From Williamsia muralis NBRC 105860 (GTDB lineage: Bacteria; Actinomycetota; Actinomycetes; Mycobacteriales; Mycobacteriaceae): a stretch of 64,000 nt of DNA. The translations under genes were made by a program, and so were the position numbers. The stretch spans positions 558,001 to 622,000 of the forward strand of contig NZ_BDAP01000003.1 of assembly GCF_001598915.1 (NCBI RefSeq), written 5' to 3'. Positions within the stretch are counted from its first letter, which is position 1. Every line of letters starts with the position of its first letter. Of the stretch, positions 63,068-64,000 are shown piece after piece. Under the pieces are notes generated by a model. It made no database searches and was not told the origin of the DNA. It was given only the letters and a program-made list of their open reading frames with translations.

Positions 63068-64000
63068 TCAGGTCCGGGCAGGCCATTCTGGACGACTCGA
63101 CCCACGGGGCACCAGAACAGTTTTGTACCGGCCCGGGGTGTGCGACATCGAGACCTGTTCGGTCACTCCTTGATAGAAGCCGAGTGGGGTGTCCGCGGTG
63201 AAAGTCTCCGGATCCCGGTACATGTGCTCGTCACAGGATCCGGGCGCCGTTGTCGCATATACCTTGTCGAAGACCCCCATGGACAGGATCCACAGTGCGG
63301 CCCGCGTCAGGGAAACATGCACCTTGTAGCTGCCACCGTGGACAGCTCTGCGATGCAACGCCTCGACGATGCCCGCGGTCATCAGCCAGGACACGATGTA
63401 GTCGTTGACCACCAAGATCGGCGGCAGCCGCGGCGGGCCGTCGCCACCCTCCAGCGTCATCATGCCCACAAGGGACCCGGCCGTCTGGTCGAACCCCACG
63501 CGGTCGGCCCATGGCCCTGATCCGCCGTTGAGAGAGGCTGTGGCATAGATGATTCCGGGTCTTCGCCGCGCAGCCTCGCGTGGACTGACGCCGATGCTTT
63601 CCAGATAACCGGGCCGTCGATTGGCGTAGAAGACGTCTGCGCTGCTCAGCAGTTCGCCGATCCTGGCGGCCCCCTCGGGCCGATATGGATCGATCGTCGC
63701 CGACCGACAGCCCACGTTCGCCGTGATGTAGGTGACGTCGTGTTCGAGTTCGTCCGGTCGCCACAGATTCAGGATGTCCGCACCGTGCAGAGCCAACGTC
63801 CGCCCCACGCCTGCGCCGGCGATGACATGGCCCATACCGAGAGCCCTGACTCCGGATAGAGGCTGATCGTCAGACCCGCCCCTCCCGTTGACGGAAGACA
63901 GCGGTTCCGGAGCGCTGTCGCCGAACTTGGTGATCTCGACCAGGGGCATATCCGCCAGGACGTCGCGATAGTGCGGCTCGTCGAGCAACTCCTCGGTGGT
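63068..64000 (-). CDS. CoA-transferase family III (CaiB/BaiF), C-terminal part (cut by window edge)
   Basis: The reading frame is open through base 64000, so the gene starts outside the window; about 310 residues are visible. It has LSGVRALGMGHVIAGAGVGRTLALHGADILNL, SADVFYANRRPGYLESIGVS, IIYATASLNGGSGPWADRVGFDQTAGSLVGMM and TPLGFYQGVTEQVSMSHTPGRY, typical of formyl-CoA/carnitine CoA-transferase-like proteins. Its substrate is unknown. Confidence 0.88.
   Translation of the reverse strand, partial: TTEELLDEPHYRDVLADMPLVEITKFGDSAPEPLSSVNGRGGSDDQPLSGVRALGMGHVIAGAGVGRTLALHGADILNLWRPDELEHDVTYITANVGCRSATIDPYRPEGAARIGELLSSADVFYANRRPGYLESIGVSPREAARRRPGIIYATASLNGGSGPWADRVGFDQTAGSLVGMMTLEGGDGPPRLPPILVVNDYIVSWLMTAGIVEALHRRAVHGGSYKVHVSLTRAALWILSMGVFDKVYATTAPGSCDEHMYRDPETFTADTPLGFYQGVTEQVSMSHTPGRYKTVLVPRGSSRPEWPART

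Overview
The window is high-GC actinobacterial DNA from a mycolic-acid-containing organism (order Mycobacteriales; a Gordonia, Williamsia or Rhodococcus-like genus fits, but the genus is not proven). The support is two antigen-85-type mycolyltransferases, an acyl-ACP toolkit with a CMAS-like methyltransferase, an AlkB alkane hydroxylase, an AcrA1-like acyl reductase, several F420-type enzymes (two luciferase-like monooxygenases and a Ddn-like protein) and many GTG starts. I see no tRNA, rRNA, CRISPR array or intact mobile element.

1-14380 (all minus strand, largely 4-nt ATGA/GTGA overlaps): reading 3' to 5', an acyl-CoA dehydrogenase, a hotdog thioesterase and an alpha/beta hydrolase lead into a Ugp/Mal-type ABC importer with a GpdQ/Icc-like phosphodiesterase. 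These lead into the most striking block: PLP decarboxylase, GNAT, membrane desaturase, stand-alone ACP, cyclopropane-synthase-like methyltransferase, P450, type II thioesterase and the start of a fatty-acyl-AMP ligase (cut by the window edge). The logic is: activate a fatty acid, load it on the ACP, desaturate it, methylate or cyclopropanate the double bond, oxidise it, and release it or join it to a decarboxylated amino acid.

14381-22337: a VOC protein, an HpnE-like flavoprotein, and a DUF6319-like gene with related palindromes on both sides. Next come a LysE exporter and a second PLP decarboxylase that share a 20-bp operator-like repeat, a scar made of three 3'-gene fragments (ActP, methyltransferase, FBP), an SDR and a 42-residue acidic protein.

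22451-32570: a PEP-synthase/rifampin-phosphotransferase-like enzyme, an F420-type monooxygenase and an AttH-like protein, divergent from a TetR; an amidase; then an operon of AlkB, a FemAB/GNAT-fold protein and an alpha/beta hydrolase. A 1-kb region without a clear gene follows.

33647-41795: two mycolyltransferases around a DoxX protein, a SpoIIE-type phosphatase, a TetR/Lcp-MpaB-like oxygenase pair, a membrane phosphoesterase, and a possible 33-residue peptide gene followed by two hairpins.

41897-51739: a UbiA / DUF1295 / flavoprotein operon, a DNA-repair AlkB (2OG-Fe), an AcrA1-like reductase, a diguanylate cyclase, and an envelope operon (amphipathic protein, holin-like, DUF3618) with a DUF732 lipoprotein.

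51826-64000: HxlR / thioredoxin / 53-residue membrane protein, a coiled-coil protein, a Ddn-like protein, LtrA, DoxX/MarR, then a second AttH-like / TetR / F420-monooxygenase module paralogous to the one near 26 kb (here with a phosphotransferase), PhoD, a lipoprotein and a CoA-transferase cut by the right edge.
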